From positions 1 through 11,723 of the forward strand of contig JAJFIE010000171.1 in the NCBI GenBank assembly GCA_021775275.1: a stretch of DNA of 11,723 nt, read 5' to 3'. Source of the stretch: Rhodospirillales bacterium (lineage in GTDB: Bacteria; Pseudomonadota; Alphaproteobacteria; Rhodospirillales; Casp-alpha2). The translations under genes and the position numbers were made by a program. The notes beneath the pieces are model-generated. The model had not been told where the DNA came from. It searched no databases and saw nothing but the letters and a program-made list of their open reading frames with translations. Positions 1 through 8,600 of this stretch are shown here, piece after piece. Within the stretch, counting starts at the first letter, position 1; every line of letters begins with the position of its first letter.

Positions 1-1
1 A

Positions 2-1687
2 TTTGGCCTTCCCATTTTGTGGTATCTGGCCCACATCGAGACACCGGCGCTTGCCATCACCGGCGCAACCGTACCCGGTGTGCCGTTTACCATTCTGGGA
101 CATAACGGTCAGATTGCCTGGGGCATGTCGACGACACAGTCGGATCAGCAGGATCTTTTTATCGAACGTCTGTCACCGGATGGCTCTACCTATATGACGC
201 CAGATGGCGGCGTACTGGCTGTTGAACACCGGCGGGAAACCATCTCGGTCAGGGGGCAGGCTGATGAAGTGCTCGATGTTCGCGAAACACGTCATGGTCC
301 GGTGGTCTCTGATCTGGTGGGAAATATCGAGTCCGTTACCGGGTCGGGAACGGTCCTGAGCCTGTCGGCCGTATTTCTAGAATCGGACGATACAACACCC
401 GATGCATTCTACCGGATGAACCGTTCGACCGACTGGCCTTCGTTCTATAGTAGTCTGGCGCGGTTTCAATCGCCGCAACAGAATATCGTCTATGCCGATA
501 TTGATGGAAATATAGCGTTCGCAGCCCCCGGTAATGTACCGGTTCGTGGTGCGGGGCGTGGCCGGTTTCCTGTGCCGGGATGGACAGGAGAAACAGACTG
601 GTTGGGATACTTGCCGTTCCAGGAACTGCCATTTGCCTTGAATCCGCCAGCCGAACGAATTGTTTCCGCCAATAATAAAATTGTGACCGACGATTATCCG
701 TATTTTATTTCCGACGACTGGGCTCCACCTTATCGGGCAAGGCGGATATTCCGCTTGCTTGATGCTCTGTCACCGCATACGGCGGAATCCACATCCGACA
801 TACAAATGGACTCTGTTTCGGAGATGGCGCGAGAACTGGTGCCGCTGATGACGGCCATAGCGCCCCGGAACCCACGCGCCGTCGAGGCGGTTGGGCGATT
901 GGCGCGCTGGGACGGCACCATGTCGCGTGATGGCGTGGAACCATTGGTCTTTTACGCATGGCTGAAGGAGTTAAACAGGGCCATCTACGCGGACGAAATG
1001 GGGCCATTATTCAAAGATGTACAAGGATTACGCCCCCGTTTCATCGTGTCGGTACTGAAATTCAATCGTGATTGGTGTGATGACCAAGCGACATCGGAAA
1101 CAGAAACCTGTGAAGATGTTCTTGAAGGAGCCCTTGTTCGCGCTCTGGCCGGTCTGGAAGTCGGTGGCAAGAACGGTGCGGGCATCAAGCGATGGGGAGA
1201 AGTTCATCAGGCGACGTTCCGAAATCCGGTGCTGGCGGCAATTCCAGTTTTTGGGGCCGGACTGGGGTTGCGGGAGGTTCCAGCAGATGGCGGAAATTAT
1301 ACCGTGAACCGGGCCGGTTTCAGGGTTGCTGATCCAGCGGCGCCGTTTGCCGATATTCACGGTCCCGGCTACCGGGCAGTTTACGACCTGGGGGACCTGT
1401 CGCGTTCCCGTTTCATGGTGGCGACCGGTCAGTCCGGCAATCCATTTTCCGAGTATTATGATAATTTACTGTCTGCGTGGTCGGATGGTCGTCATGTCAC
1501 CATGGGCGGGGCACGTCTGGCGGTACAGGGAAATGGGGGGCAAGCGCTATTTCTATCTCCGACCCGCGACGGTGAAAATATCCTTCGTGCGGATGAGGAT
1601 GGGCCACCCATTATTGAGAAAGTTGCCAGTTATGTGTTCGGTTTCCTGCGCACAGGGGCTGATTTGCTGGGCGCACAAGCAGACTAA
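2..1687 (+). CDS. Penicillin acylase family protein (5'-truncated by window edge)
   Basis: The reading frame is already open at base 2, so the true start lies outside the window and the first internal ATG is not the gene start. About 561 residues are visible. They correspond to most of the beta chain of an N-terminal nucleophile amidase of the penicillin/acyl-homoserine-lactone acylase family, normally an exported enzyme that cleaves itself into two chains. Family marks are WYLAHIE at the left edge, then TVPGVP and GHNGQIAWG; the SANNK stretch near visible residues 222-226, whose Asn should match the oxyanion-hole Asn; the RARRI segment after it; and near the end GPGYRAVYDL and ATGQSGNPFSEYYDNLLSAW. 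The catalytic Ser that starts the beta chain, the alpha chain and any signal peptide lie upstream. The substrate cannot be decided: beta-lactams, acyl-homoserine lactones or other amides are all possible. It converges on the methyltransferase gene with only 40 bases between stops. Confidence 0.92.
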   Translation, partial: FGLPILWYLAHIETPALAITGATVPGVPFTILGHNGQIAWGMSTTQSDQQDLFIERLSPDGSTYMTPDGGVLAVEHRRETISVRGQADEVLDVRETRHGPVVSDLVGNIESVTGSGTVLSLSAVFLESDDTTPDAFYRMNRSTDWPSFYSSLARFQSPQQNIVYADIDGNIAFAAPGNVPVRGAGRGRFPVPGWTGETDWLGYLPFQELPFALNPPAERIVSANNKIVTDDYPYFISDDWAPPYRARRIFRLLDALSPHTAESTSDIQMDSVSEMARELVPLMTAIAPRNPRAVEAVGRLARWDGTMSRDGVEPLVFYAWLKELNRAIYADEMGPLFKDVQGLRPRFIVSVLKFNRDWCDDQATSETETCEDVLEGALVRALAGLEVGGKNGAGIKRWGEVHQATFRNPVLAAIPVFGAGLGLREVPADGGNYTVNRAGFRVADPAAPFADIHGPGYRAVYDLGDLSRSRFMVATGQSGNPFSEYYDNLLSAWSDGRHVTMGGARLAVQGNGGQALFLSPTRDGENILRADEDGPPIIEKVASYVFGFLRTGADLLGAQAD

Positions 1688-1727
1688 CGGCAACATGCGC
1701 CCGGAAATACTGGCCGGTCAGGCGAGC

Positions 1728-2504
1728 TTAAAATCGCCAGATCAATAGTTGTGTTTTCCGGGAATCATCCACTGTGCAGACCTCATGGGGCGGGTGGTCT
1801 GCAACATTGAACGAATTGCTGATTAACATGCTACCCGGGGACATTTCATTTTTTGCCTTTTCATACAGGCGCGTCATAGGCGTTGGTGATAAAAAGCAAT
1901 AGACCACGTCAAATCCGGAAAAATCGATCTTCCACATATCCCTGTGAGACAGGGTGATATTGGGGATGGGATCAATCCACTGCCGCATTTTAGAAATCAA
2001 CAGGGGGACCGGCGCGTTTTCCACGCCAGTGAACGCCATATCCGGATGCTGACCTGCGAGGTGCCGGAGTGTGCCTGAGACACCGCTTCCGAGATCGATA
2101 AACCGTGTCCCAGGTTTATCCGGTATCAGTTGTGACAGCATTTTCCATGTTTTCTGATTGGTCAGGTAGAGAGGAATTCGTTCTGATCGTACATTCCAGA
2201 ATACGGCCAGTGTGAGAAGGAACGCAATCAGGTACGTCCAGCCGGGTAGATTGAGCGTCAGTGCACCAACAACGCCGGGAATAAAAGCTGCGTTGATGGG
2301 AGCCCACCAATCGGGAAGGCGCAACACAAACTTTCCCACCAGCGCCGCACAGACCCCGGCCAAGGTAACAGGCAGCCATATTGAATCCACAGGATAATCA
2401 GTAATTGTCGGAAATAACCGCCAAGTGAACAGGCCTGCGACTCCGCCCATAAGTTGTGCGAACAATGCCAGCAACACAGGTGACGGTATTCGGCTCTGAA
2501 GCAT
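1728..2504 (-). CDS. Membrane-anchored class I SAM-dependent methyltransferase
   Basis: This 258-residue protein has two parts. Residues 1 to about 105 are hydrophobic, with three or four probable membrane segments (about 8-30, 42-60, 70-86 and 88-104). From about 115 there is a Rossmann-type methyltransferase domain. Motif I reads FIDLGSGVSG (135-144), with an acidic Glu at 162 in TGVEN that would bind the SAM ribose, Asp 189 in SHRDMW, and VVYCFLSPTPM (200-210) followed by a Leu- and Lys-rich helix. The last pattern resembles the FAM173/ATPSCKMT type of lysine methyltransferase, but that is recall of a motif, not a search. The substrate is unknown. The start was chosen at the ATG at 2504 because AAGGG lies about 8 bases before it and the membrane segment begins just after. 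The same frame stays open for another 316 codons upstream, but that part is antisense to motA and unlike protein. The gene is divergent from motA. Confidence 0.8.
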   Translation of the reverse strand: MLQSRIPSPVLLALFAQLMGGVAGLFTWRLFPTITDYPVDSIWLPVTLAGVCAALVGKFVLRLPDWWAPINAAFIPGVVGALTLNLPGWTYLIAFLLTLAVFWNVRSERIPLYLTNQKTWKMLSQLIPDKPGTRFIDLGSGVSGTLRHLAGQHPDMAFTGVENAPVPLLISKMRQWIDPIPNITLSHRDMWKIDFSGFDVVYCFLSPTPMTRLYEKAKNEMSPGSMLISNSFNVADHPPHEVCTVDDSRKTQLLIWRF

Positions 2505-2711
2505 GCATGAAGCCCTTATGGATAGGCGTTTAATGGTGACAATCAAGTTTATAATATATGCGAACCCGAACGTTGCATAATCGGTTGAAATGTTTAAGAG
2601 TCTCTGACGCAGGTATACTTGGGAGTGTATCCTGTAAGCTCTTGGGGACCGGACCATAAAAATATGGACGGAACTCATAAAAACTTGATCGCAGTCCAAG
2701 GCTAAATTTCT
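2505..2711. promoter_or_regulatory. Divergent intergenic region (methyltransferase / motA)
   Basis: This 207-base AT-rich spacer separates two divergent starts and should hold promoters for both. On the plus strand a perfect TATAAT lies at 2550-2555 and a TATACT at 2614-2619, but neither has a good TTGACA-like box 16-18 bases upstream. TTGAAA at 2585-2590 is 23 bases from TATACT, which is too far. On the minus strand the same AT block offers TATTAT, also without a clear -35. I do not see a sigma-28 (TAAA..GCCGATAA) or sigma-54 (TGGCAC..TTGC) match. No convincing gene is present in it. The motA start has only a weak Shine-Dalgarno (CCAAGG about 10 bases before the ATG). Confidence 0.35.
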
Positions 2712-3569
2712 ATGTTCCTGATCATTGGTTCGATTATCGTTCTTGCGGCTGTGCTGGGTCCATACGGAGTCCACGGTAGTTACGGCGTCCTCTGGCAACC
2801 CATCGAGTTCATTATTATTTTCGGCGGTGCGTTCGGCGCGTTTGTAATCAGCAATCCAAAAAGCGTGATCATCGGGGCGTTCAAGTCGATCGGTCCCCTG
2901 CTCAAGGGACCGAAATACAAGAAAGATGATTACGAGGAATTGCTGGGTGTTCTTTACACCGTGTTTCGCCTGGCCAAGACAAAGGGCGATCTGGCGTTGG
3001 AAAGCCATATTGAAAAACCCGAGGAAAGCACACTTTTTGGTGCTTTTCCGGGGTTTCAAGGTGATCATCACGCACTGGAATTTCTTTGCGATTATCTGCG
3101 CCTGCTGACGCTTGGCGCGAATAATCCGCATGAGATCGAAACCATCATGGAATCGGAGTTGGACGTTCATCACGGTGAGGATCACGCGTTGACCAGCGCC
3201 GTCACGGCAGCCAGTGAAGCCCTGCCCGCGCTGGGTATCGTCGCGGCCGTCTTGGGCGTGATCATCACCATGGGTTCCATTACCGAGCCGCCCGAGATAC
3301 TTGGTGGTCTGATCGGCGCGGCGCTGGTGGGTACGTTCAGCGGGATTCTCATGGCCTATGGTTTTGTCGGCCCCATGGCCAAGTCTTTGGAAAACATACT
3401 TGCCGCAGATGCAAACTATCTGAACTGTATAAAAGCCGGGCTGATGGGGCACATGCAGGGGTATGCTCCGCAGATTTCGGTGGAGTTCGCCAGAAAGACC
3501 CTGGGGTCCGGTGTTCGACCGACATTTATGGAAGTCGAAGAAATGATTCAGAATCTACCGACAGCATAG
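2712..3569 (+). CDS. motA: Flagellar motor stator protein MotA
   Basis: MotA forms the pentameric part of the inner-membrane stator that couples proton flow to flagellar rotation by pushing on FliG. The protein is 285 residues, the usual length. It shows the four-membrane-segment layout: segments near 2-20 and 31-47, a large cytoplasmic loop, then about 172-190 and 202-222. Key residues are in place: Arg86 and Glu97 in the loop (VFRLAKTKGDLALE), matching E. coli Arg90 and Glu98 that contact FliG; Pro172 in LPALGIVAAVLG and Pro221 in YGFVGPMA, matching E. coli Pro173 and Pro222. PEESTLF and GVIITMGSI are also typical. The ATG start gives a canonical MFLIIG membrane entry. motB follows 50 bases later on the same strand with no terminator between, so the two are almost certainly co-transcribed. 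Confidence 0.97.
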   Translation: MFLIIGSIIVLAAVLGPYGVHGSYGVLWQPIEFIIIFGGAFGAFVISNPKSVIIGAFKSIGPLLKGPKYKKDDYEELLGVLYTVFRLAKTKGDLALESHIEKPEESTLFGAFPGFQGDHHALEFLCDYLRLLTLGANNPHEIETIMESELDVHHGEDHALTSAVTAASEALPALGIVAAVLGVIITMGSITEPPEILGGLIGAALVGTFSGILMAYGFVGPMAKSLENILAADANYLNCIKAGLMGHMQGYAPQISVEFARKTLGSGVRPTFMEVEEMIQNLPTA

Positions 3570-3619
3570 TTCCGGCAAGATAATCCAGGCGACCGCGACG
3601 GCGGCGCCCAACCACATGC

Positions 3620-4645
3620 GTGAGTGATATGGCCGAAGGCGCACCAACACCACAATCGATCATCATCAAGAAGGTCAAGAAAGGCGGGCACGCAGCCCAC
3701 CATGGTGGTGCATGGAAAATCGCCTACGCCGATTTCGTCACTGCCATGATGGCCTTTTTTCTGCTGTTATGGTTGTTGAATTCGGTGACACAGGAATCTC
3801 TTGAAGGTCTGTCGAACTACTTTGCGCCGGTTTCCGTGTCTGCCAGCACCAGCGGCTCTGGCGGTGTTCTCGGCGGTAAGGTCATGTCCGTGGACGGCGC
3901 AGGGACATCTTCTTCGGGGCAGGTTTCCAATGTGACCATGGATTTGCCACCACCCAAAGCCGGCAGCGGGGGTGAAGAGAGTGCAGAGGTGACCGAAGAC
4001 GCTGCCAAGAAAGCGCTTGAACAAATCGAGCAGGAACAGTTCGAGGAAGCCCAGGAAAAAATCGAGGCGAGTATCAAGGCGTCGGCGGAACTTGAACAAC
4101 TCAAAGACAGCCTGATGATTGAGAATACGCCGGAAGGTTTACGTATCCAGCTCATTGATCAGGATGGCTTACCCCTGTTTGCCAGCGGTGGTTCGGTCAT
4201 GTTGCCACACACCCGCGAGCTGTTGAAACTGGTTGCAGGTGTTGTGAAATCCATGCCGCAACAGCTTTCCATCTCCGGTTATACGGACTCCGTACCATTC
4301 CATACCGCCACAGGATACAGTAACTGGGAACTTTCATCTGATCGCGCCAACGCCGCCCGGCGCGGTCTGATGGACGCAGAGGTTCCCGAAGACCGGGTGT
4401 CGCGGGTGGTTGGTAAAGCGGCGACAGAGCCGTTATTGCCGGATGATCCAACCAACGCCAGAAACCGGCGGTTGAGCATTGTCCTGTTACGGGGGACAGG
4501 CGAGCCGATGCCGGAAGAGCCAGAAGCCCTGCCAGGCTTGAACGCCATCAAGCAGCAACAGCTTCTCGACAACGCCCGGCAAAAGTCCGACAGCGGTCTG
4601 TCCATTGATCTGGAGCCTATACCCAAGCAGACTATTGGTGAATAG
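3620..4645 (+). CDS. motB: Flagellar motor stator protein MotB
   Basis: MotB is the peptidoglycan-anchored stator partner of MotA. The protein is 341 residues: a basic cytoplasmic tail with KKVKKGG and HHGGAWKIAYADF, one membrane segment (about 36-54) carrying the proton-binding Asp38 in YADFVTAMM (E. coli Asp32), a plug and linker, then an OmpA/MotB peptidoglycan-binding domain (about 180-291). In that domain GYTDSVP (220-226), YSNWELSSDRA (233-243) and RNRRLSIVLL (281-290) are diagnostic. Between them, residues about 117-163 are very rich in Glu, Lys and Ala and may form a charged helix. A Pro- and Gln-rich tail of about 50 residues follows the domain. The start is a GTG at 3620; an ATG three codons on (3629) is equally possible because neither has a clear Shine-Dalgarno. 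The CDS ends just before a hairpin plus T-run. Confidence 0.97.
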   Translation: MSDMAEGAPTPQSIIIKKVKKGGHAAHHGGAWKIAYADFVTAMMAFFLLLWLLNSVTQESLEGLSNYFAPVSVSASTSGSGGVLGGKVMSVDGAGTSSSGQVSNVTMDLPPPKAGSGGEESAEVTEDAAKKALEQIEQEQFEEAQEKIEASIKASAELEQLKDSLMIENTPEGLRIQLIDQDGLPLFASGGSVMLPHTRELLKLVAGVVKSMPQQLSISGYTDSVPFHTATGYSNWELSSDRANAARRGLMDAEVPEDRVSRVVGKAATEPLLPDDPTNARNRRLSIVLLRGTGEPMPEEPEALPGLNAIKQQQLLDNARQKSDSGLSIDLEPIPKQTIGE

Positions 4646-4654
4646 CACCCGGAT

Positions 4655-4679
4655 TCCGGGGAAGGCCGGAGATTTTTTT
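4655..4679 (+). terminator. Possible intrinsic terminator after motB, overlapping the bpt RBS
   Basis: TCCGG (4655-4659) can pair with CCGGA (4666-4670) around a GGAAGG loop, extended by one T-G wobble. Seven T residues follow at 4673-4679, which is the layout of a short rho-independent terminator ten bases after the motB stop. The stem is only 5-6 bp, so it is weak. It also contains the GGAG (4668-4671) that is the best ribosome binding site for bpt. The overlapping sequence CCCGG-ATT-CCGGG (4648-4660) can form a competing hairpin that uses the same 5' arm. Confidence 0.35.
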
Positions 4680-4681
4680 AC

Positions 4682-5452
4682 ATGCGCCATCAACGGTTGA
4701 AAAGCGTCCACTATTTCTTCACCACCGCCCCCCTGCCCTGTCCGTATCTGCCTGATCGCATGGAACGCCGCATTGTTACGGAACTGGCGGGCCGCGATGT
4801 TGAGCACATGCATGACGCATTATCCTTGAGCGGGTTCCGCCGCAGTCATGGTATTGCCTACGCACCGGCCTGCCCCACGTGTGACGCATGCATTCCCATT
4901 CGCGCGCTATGCGCAGACTATGCGCCGACCCGGACCCAGCGCCGGATCGAGCGCGCCAACAGCGATCTGAGCTGGGTCGAGTGTCCGGCGCAGGCAACCG
5001 AAGAGCAATATGCGTTGTTTGCCTGTTACCAGTTGGGTCGCCACGGCGATGGCGAGATGGCCAAGATGGATTTTGACGATTATCAGGCATTGGTGGAAGA
5101 CACACCCATTGAGACCCAGCTCGTCGAGTTTCGTTCAGCGGATGAAAAACTGGTGGCGGTATGTCTTGTCGATCGAATCTGTGATGGCCTTTCCGCCGTC
5201 TACAGCTTTTTTGATCCCGATCTGGACCGCCGCAGCCTGGGTACGTACATGGTCATCTGGCTGATCCGGCGGGGACATGAATTAGGCCTGCGTAATGTCT
5301 ATATGGGGTTCTGGATCGAAGCCTGTGGTAAAATGGCCTACAAGTCCAGGTTCCAGCCATACGAGATTTACAGGGATGGTCAATGGCTGCCAGGCGATGG
5401 CGCGCCAACAGAACCACAAATGGCCCTGCCCGGCATTATGGACATAGCTTAG
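4682..5452 (+). CDS. bpt: Aspartate/glutamate leucyltransferase (Bpt-type arginyltransferase)
   Basis: This enzyme moves leucine (or a related residue) from its tRNA onto proteins with N-terminal Asp or Glu, making them N-degrons for ClpS/ClpAP in the cytoplasm. The 256-residue length fits the family. The N-terminal ATE domain shows PCPYLPDR (19-26) and RRSHGIAYAPACPTCDACIP (53-72), with Cys20, Cys64, Cys67 and Cys70 clustered. The C-terminal GNAT-like domain shows YSFFDPDLDRRSLGTYMVIW (174-193), VYMGFWIEACGKMAYKSRF (206-224) and FQPYE (224-228), all typical of bacterial Bpt. The ATG start has GGAG about ten bases upstream. It lies 36 bases after motB and may be read through from it or have its own promoter; I see no functional tie to the stator. 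Bpt is the better name than Aat, whose fold and substrates differ. Confidence 0.95.
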   Translation: MRHQRLKSVHYFFTTAPLPCPYLPDRMERRIVTELAGRDVEHMHDALSLSGFRRSHGIAYAPACPTCDACIPIRALCADYAPTRTQRRIERANSDLSWVECPAQATEEQYALFACYQLGRHGDGEMAKMDFDDYQALVEDTPIETQLVEFRSADEKLVAVCLVDRICDGLSAVYSFFDPDLDRRSLGTYMVIWLIRRGHELGLRNVYMGFWIEACGKMAYKSRFQPYEIYRDGQWLPGDGAPTEPQMALPGIMDIA

Positions 5453-5616
5453 GCCCTTAGACCATCTGCATCAGAGCCGTGTTCACCTGACTGATCTGGG
5501 CTTCAACCGAGATTTCCAGGGATGATGTGGGTCAATTCATCGACGTACGAACCGGTGTCTGCTGTTGGCGCATGGGGGCGCCTGGATGGTCTTATCCTTG
5601 CGTCGCGCCGCAATCG
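5453..5616. other. Convergent spacer between bpt and the RND pump
   Basis: This 164-base spacer lies between two converging genes. It contains one GC-rich hairpin, GGCGC (5567-5571) and GCGCC (5578-5582) with a six-base loop, but no T-run on either strand, so it is not a clear terminator. A 24-codon minus-strand stretch ending at 5457 translates plausibly (LEISVEAQISQVNTALMQMV) but has no ATG, GTG or TTG at a usable position. I call no gene here. Confidence 0.4.
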
Positions 5617-8600
5617 TCAATCGATGTTGGCCAGATCGAAATCATCGAGGATGGAATACACCGCCGGGACCAGGAACAGCACCAGCACCGTGGTCGCCAT
5701 CAGCCCGAATGTCAGGCTGGTAACTAGCGGGATCAGGATCTGTGCCTGCAGGCTGGTTTCCGCCAGCAGGGGGAGAAGACCAACAATGGTCGTCAGTGAT
5801 GTCAACACGATGGCGCGGAAGCGTGCGCAGCTGGCGAGGGGTGCGGCCTCGGCCACCGATTTTGTCTCGCCGTGATAGTGTTTGATGAAATTGACCAGCA
5901 GGATGGAATCATTGACCACGACACCAGCCAATGCAACGAAGCCGAGCATGCTGGGCATGGTGAAATCCAGTCCCAACAGAATGTGTCCGACAATGGCGCC
6001 GACCAGGGCAAAGGGTATGATGATCATCACGATCAACGGCTCGACATAGCTTTTGAACTGGAAGCTCAACAACAGATAAACTCCGATCAGGCCAAGAATG
6101 AAACCACTCAACATGGAGCGTTGTGTGGTCCGGGCTTCTTTGTCCTGGCCCTGCAACGAGATCAAAACGCCCGGATAGCGTTTCGCCAGCTCGGGAAAAA
6201 ACCTTGTGGCGGTATCGTCGAGAATTTCGTTGGCATTGGCGATGGTGACATCGACATCACCCTGCACCGTCACCGTGCGTTGACCGTTAACCCGGTTGAT
6301 GCGTGAAAAACCGCGCCCGGTTTCAATATCAGCGATTATCGTTAGCGGGATCAGGCTGCCATCCGATTGCGAGATGGTGAAATTATCGATATCGGACAGG
6401 CTGTCCTTGTTCCGTGGATCGATTCTGACGTCGATCTCATAGGATTCCGCGCCGCGTTGTATCTCGCTCACCGTGGTGCCGAAAAACGCTGCTCGAAGTT
6501 GATCGGCAATCTGACGGGCATCGACACCCAGGGTCGAGGCCCCGTCCTTCAATCTGATTCTCAATTCCGGTTTGCCGGGCCTGAGGTCATCAGTCAGGTT
6601 GGAGGTGCCACGATAGCCGCCGAGCCAATCCGTAAGTTCCAATGCGGCTGCTTTGAGTTCCCCCAGGTCGTTGCCGGTAAGGCGGATGTCGAAAGCAAGA
6701 CCGGCCGGCCCAATTTGAGATTCGGTGAATTTTACAAATATGACATCGGCCAGTTCACCGGTCTCGATGCGCCACATGGCAATGATGTCGTCGATGCGGC
6801 TGGTTCGGGTTTCCGAATCTAGCAGATCGGCGGTAATCGTGGCCACGTGTGGTCCGGTTTCATTGGCGGTCGAGTTTTCATTAAATTTCGCGGCCACCTT
6901 TTCCACCAGAGCCTGACCGCCGGGTTGTTCAGGGCTCAGCTTGTCATTTATGCGTGCAAGGGCGGCGGTAATCCGCTCAACCACCTGTTCGGTCCGTTTC
7001 AAGGGGGTGCCTTGTGGCAAAAGAATCCGTGCTTCCATGACATTACCGTCAAGTTCCGGAAAGGCGGAGAATTTCAGCACCCCACCAGCAATACTACTGA
7101 CGGCCAGAAGCATGAGGCCAACGGCAATACCGACGGTCAGATAACGCCACCGGACAGCTGCAACGGCGATTGGTCCGATCAGGTGGTCGCGTAACCAGTT
7201 GATAGCGTGATCGACCTTCTGCTGGATACGCGGGGGGGCGTCGGGAACCTTGTTCAGTGCATGGGCCAGATGATGTGGCAGAATCAAGAACGCTTCCACC
7301 AGCGAGACGACAAGGACGAACAACATCACAATCGGCACAACACGGAGAATCTGACCAAGATCACCTTTCAGGAAAGCCAGGGATCCAAATATGCAGGCTG
7401 TCGTAGCAAAGGAGGCAAACACACTGGGCAGGACCTGTTGCGCGCCTTCGATTGCCGCTTCAAGTGGCGGTTTTCCCTGATGGCGTTTTGTGGCGATATT
7501 TTCAGCAATAACGATGGCATCATCCATCAACAGGCCAATGACGATCAGCAGTCCGACCATGGTCAGCATATTGATGGTGTATCCGACTGCGACCATCAAT
7601 GCCGCGGCACCCAGAAACGAGACCGGCAATCCGGCGGCAACCCAGAAAGCATAACGAAAACCAAAGAACAGCCACAACACCAGCAAAACCAGCACAAGGC
7701 CCTGGGCTCCATTGCGCAGCAGTAACTGCAAGCGGTCACGCACGATGGACGAAACGTCGTTGGTAACCAGCATCTCCATGCCCTGTGGGGCCGTTTGGCG
7801 TTCAAGATCAAGAAACGCATTGATGGCGTCAATTACCTCAAGCGTGTCTTCGGCTTCCGTCTTGGTGATATCCAGAATGGCAGCCGGTTTTCCGTTGAAT
7901 AGAATCTTCGCCTCATCGAGATCGAAACGGTCGGTAATATTTGCAATATCACCAAGATGAATCTGACCACCGCCCCCGCTGGCAACGACCACCACGTTGC
8001 GAAAATCATCCGGTGTTTTGCGCTCGTCGGCAAAACGAATCAGCACTTCCTGGTCTTCTGCCTGGATACTGCCGGAGGGCAGATCAAGGCTCTGACGCTG
8101 GATAGCGAGAGCAACGTCGGAAATACTGATGCCATACTGCCTGATGATGGCATCCGGCAGTTCAATGCGAACCTGATGATCGGAAAACCCCTTGATTTCA
8201 ATCTTGGGAATACCGCCAAAGCGCAGCATGCGATCCTTCAGTTCTTCCGCATAGGCCTTGAGGTCGGGCTTGCTGGCCGCGCCGGTAAGTGCGACGGAGG
8301 CGACAAAATCGGTTCGCCCCAGCTGTTTGACAACGGGGTCTTCTGCCTGGTCGGGAAAATCGGTGACCGCATCGATTTCGGTGCGCACGTCGGTTGAAAA
8401 ACGATCAAGGTTGCCGCCTTCGGCCATTTCGATAACAGCGCGGGCAGAGCCTTCACGGGCTTCGCATGTCACCTCGGCGACATTGTCGATGCCGTCAATG
8501 GCGTCTTCGATGCGTTGACAGATTGATTCTTCGATATCCTCCGCTCGTGCTCCCGGGTTGAGCACCTGGATTTCGACTTTGTCCGGTTGAATCCGGGGGA

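Noticed and set aside
1688..1727. Bidirectional terminator between the acylase and the methyltransferase
   Set aside because: GGCGA/TCGCC at 1721-1738 is only a 5-bp stem reaching into the methyltransferase end, without a T-run on either strand.
2505..2711. Sigma-28 or sigma-54 flagellar promoter before motA
   Set aside because: No stretch gives an acceptable match in both boxes at the right spacing; TCAAGTTT at 2543 is not followed by a GCCGATAA-like box.
2505..3452. Long minus-strand open frame joined to the methyltransferase, antisense to motA
   Set aside because: It continues the methyltransferase frame for 316 codons but lies mostly antisense to a fully conserved motA, and its translation is rich in His, Asp, Gln and Arg without family character. 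The methyltransferase has its own ATG and ribosome binding site at 2504.
5457..5531. Minus-strand fragment ending LEISVEAQISQVNTALMQMV
   Set aside because: It is only 24 codons between stops with no usable start codon. It could be the remnant of a small helical protein, but I cannot match it to a family.
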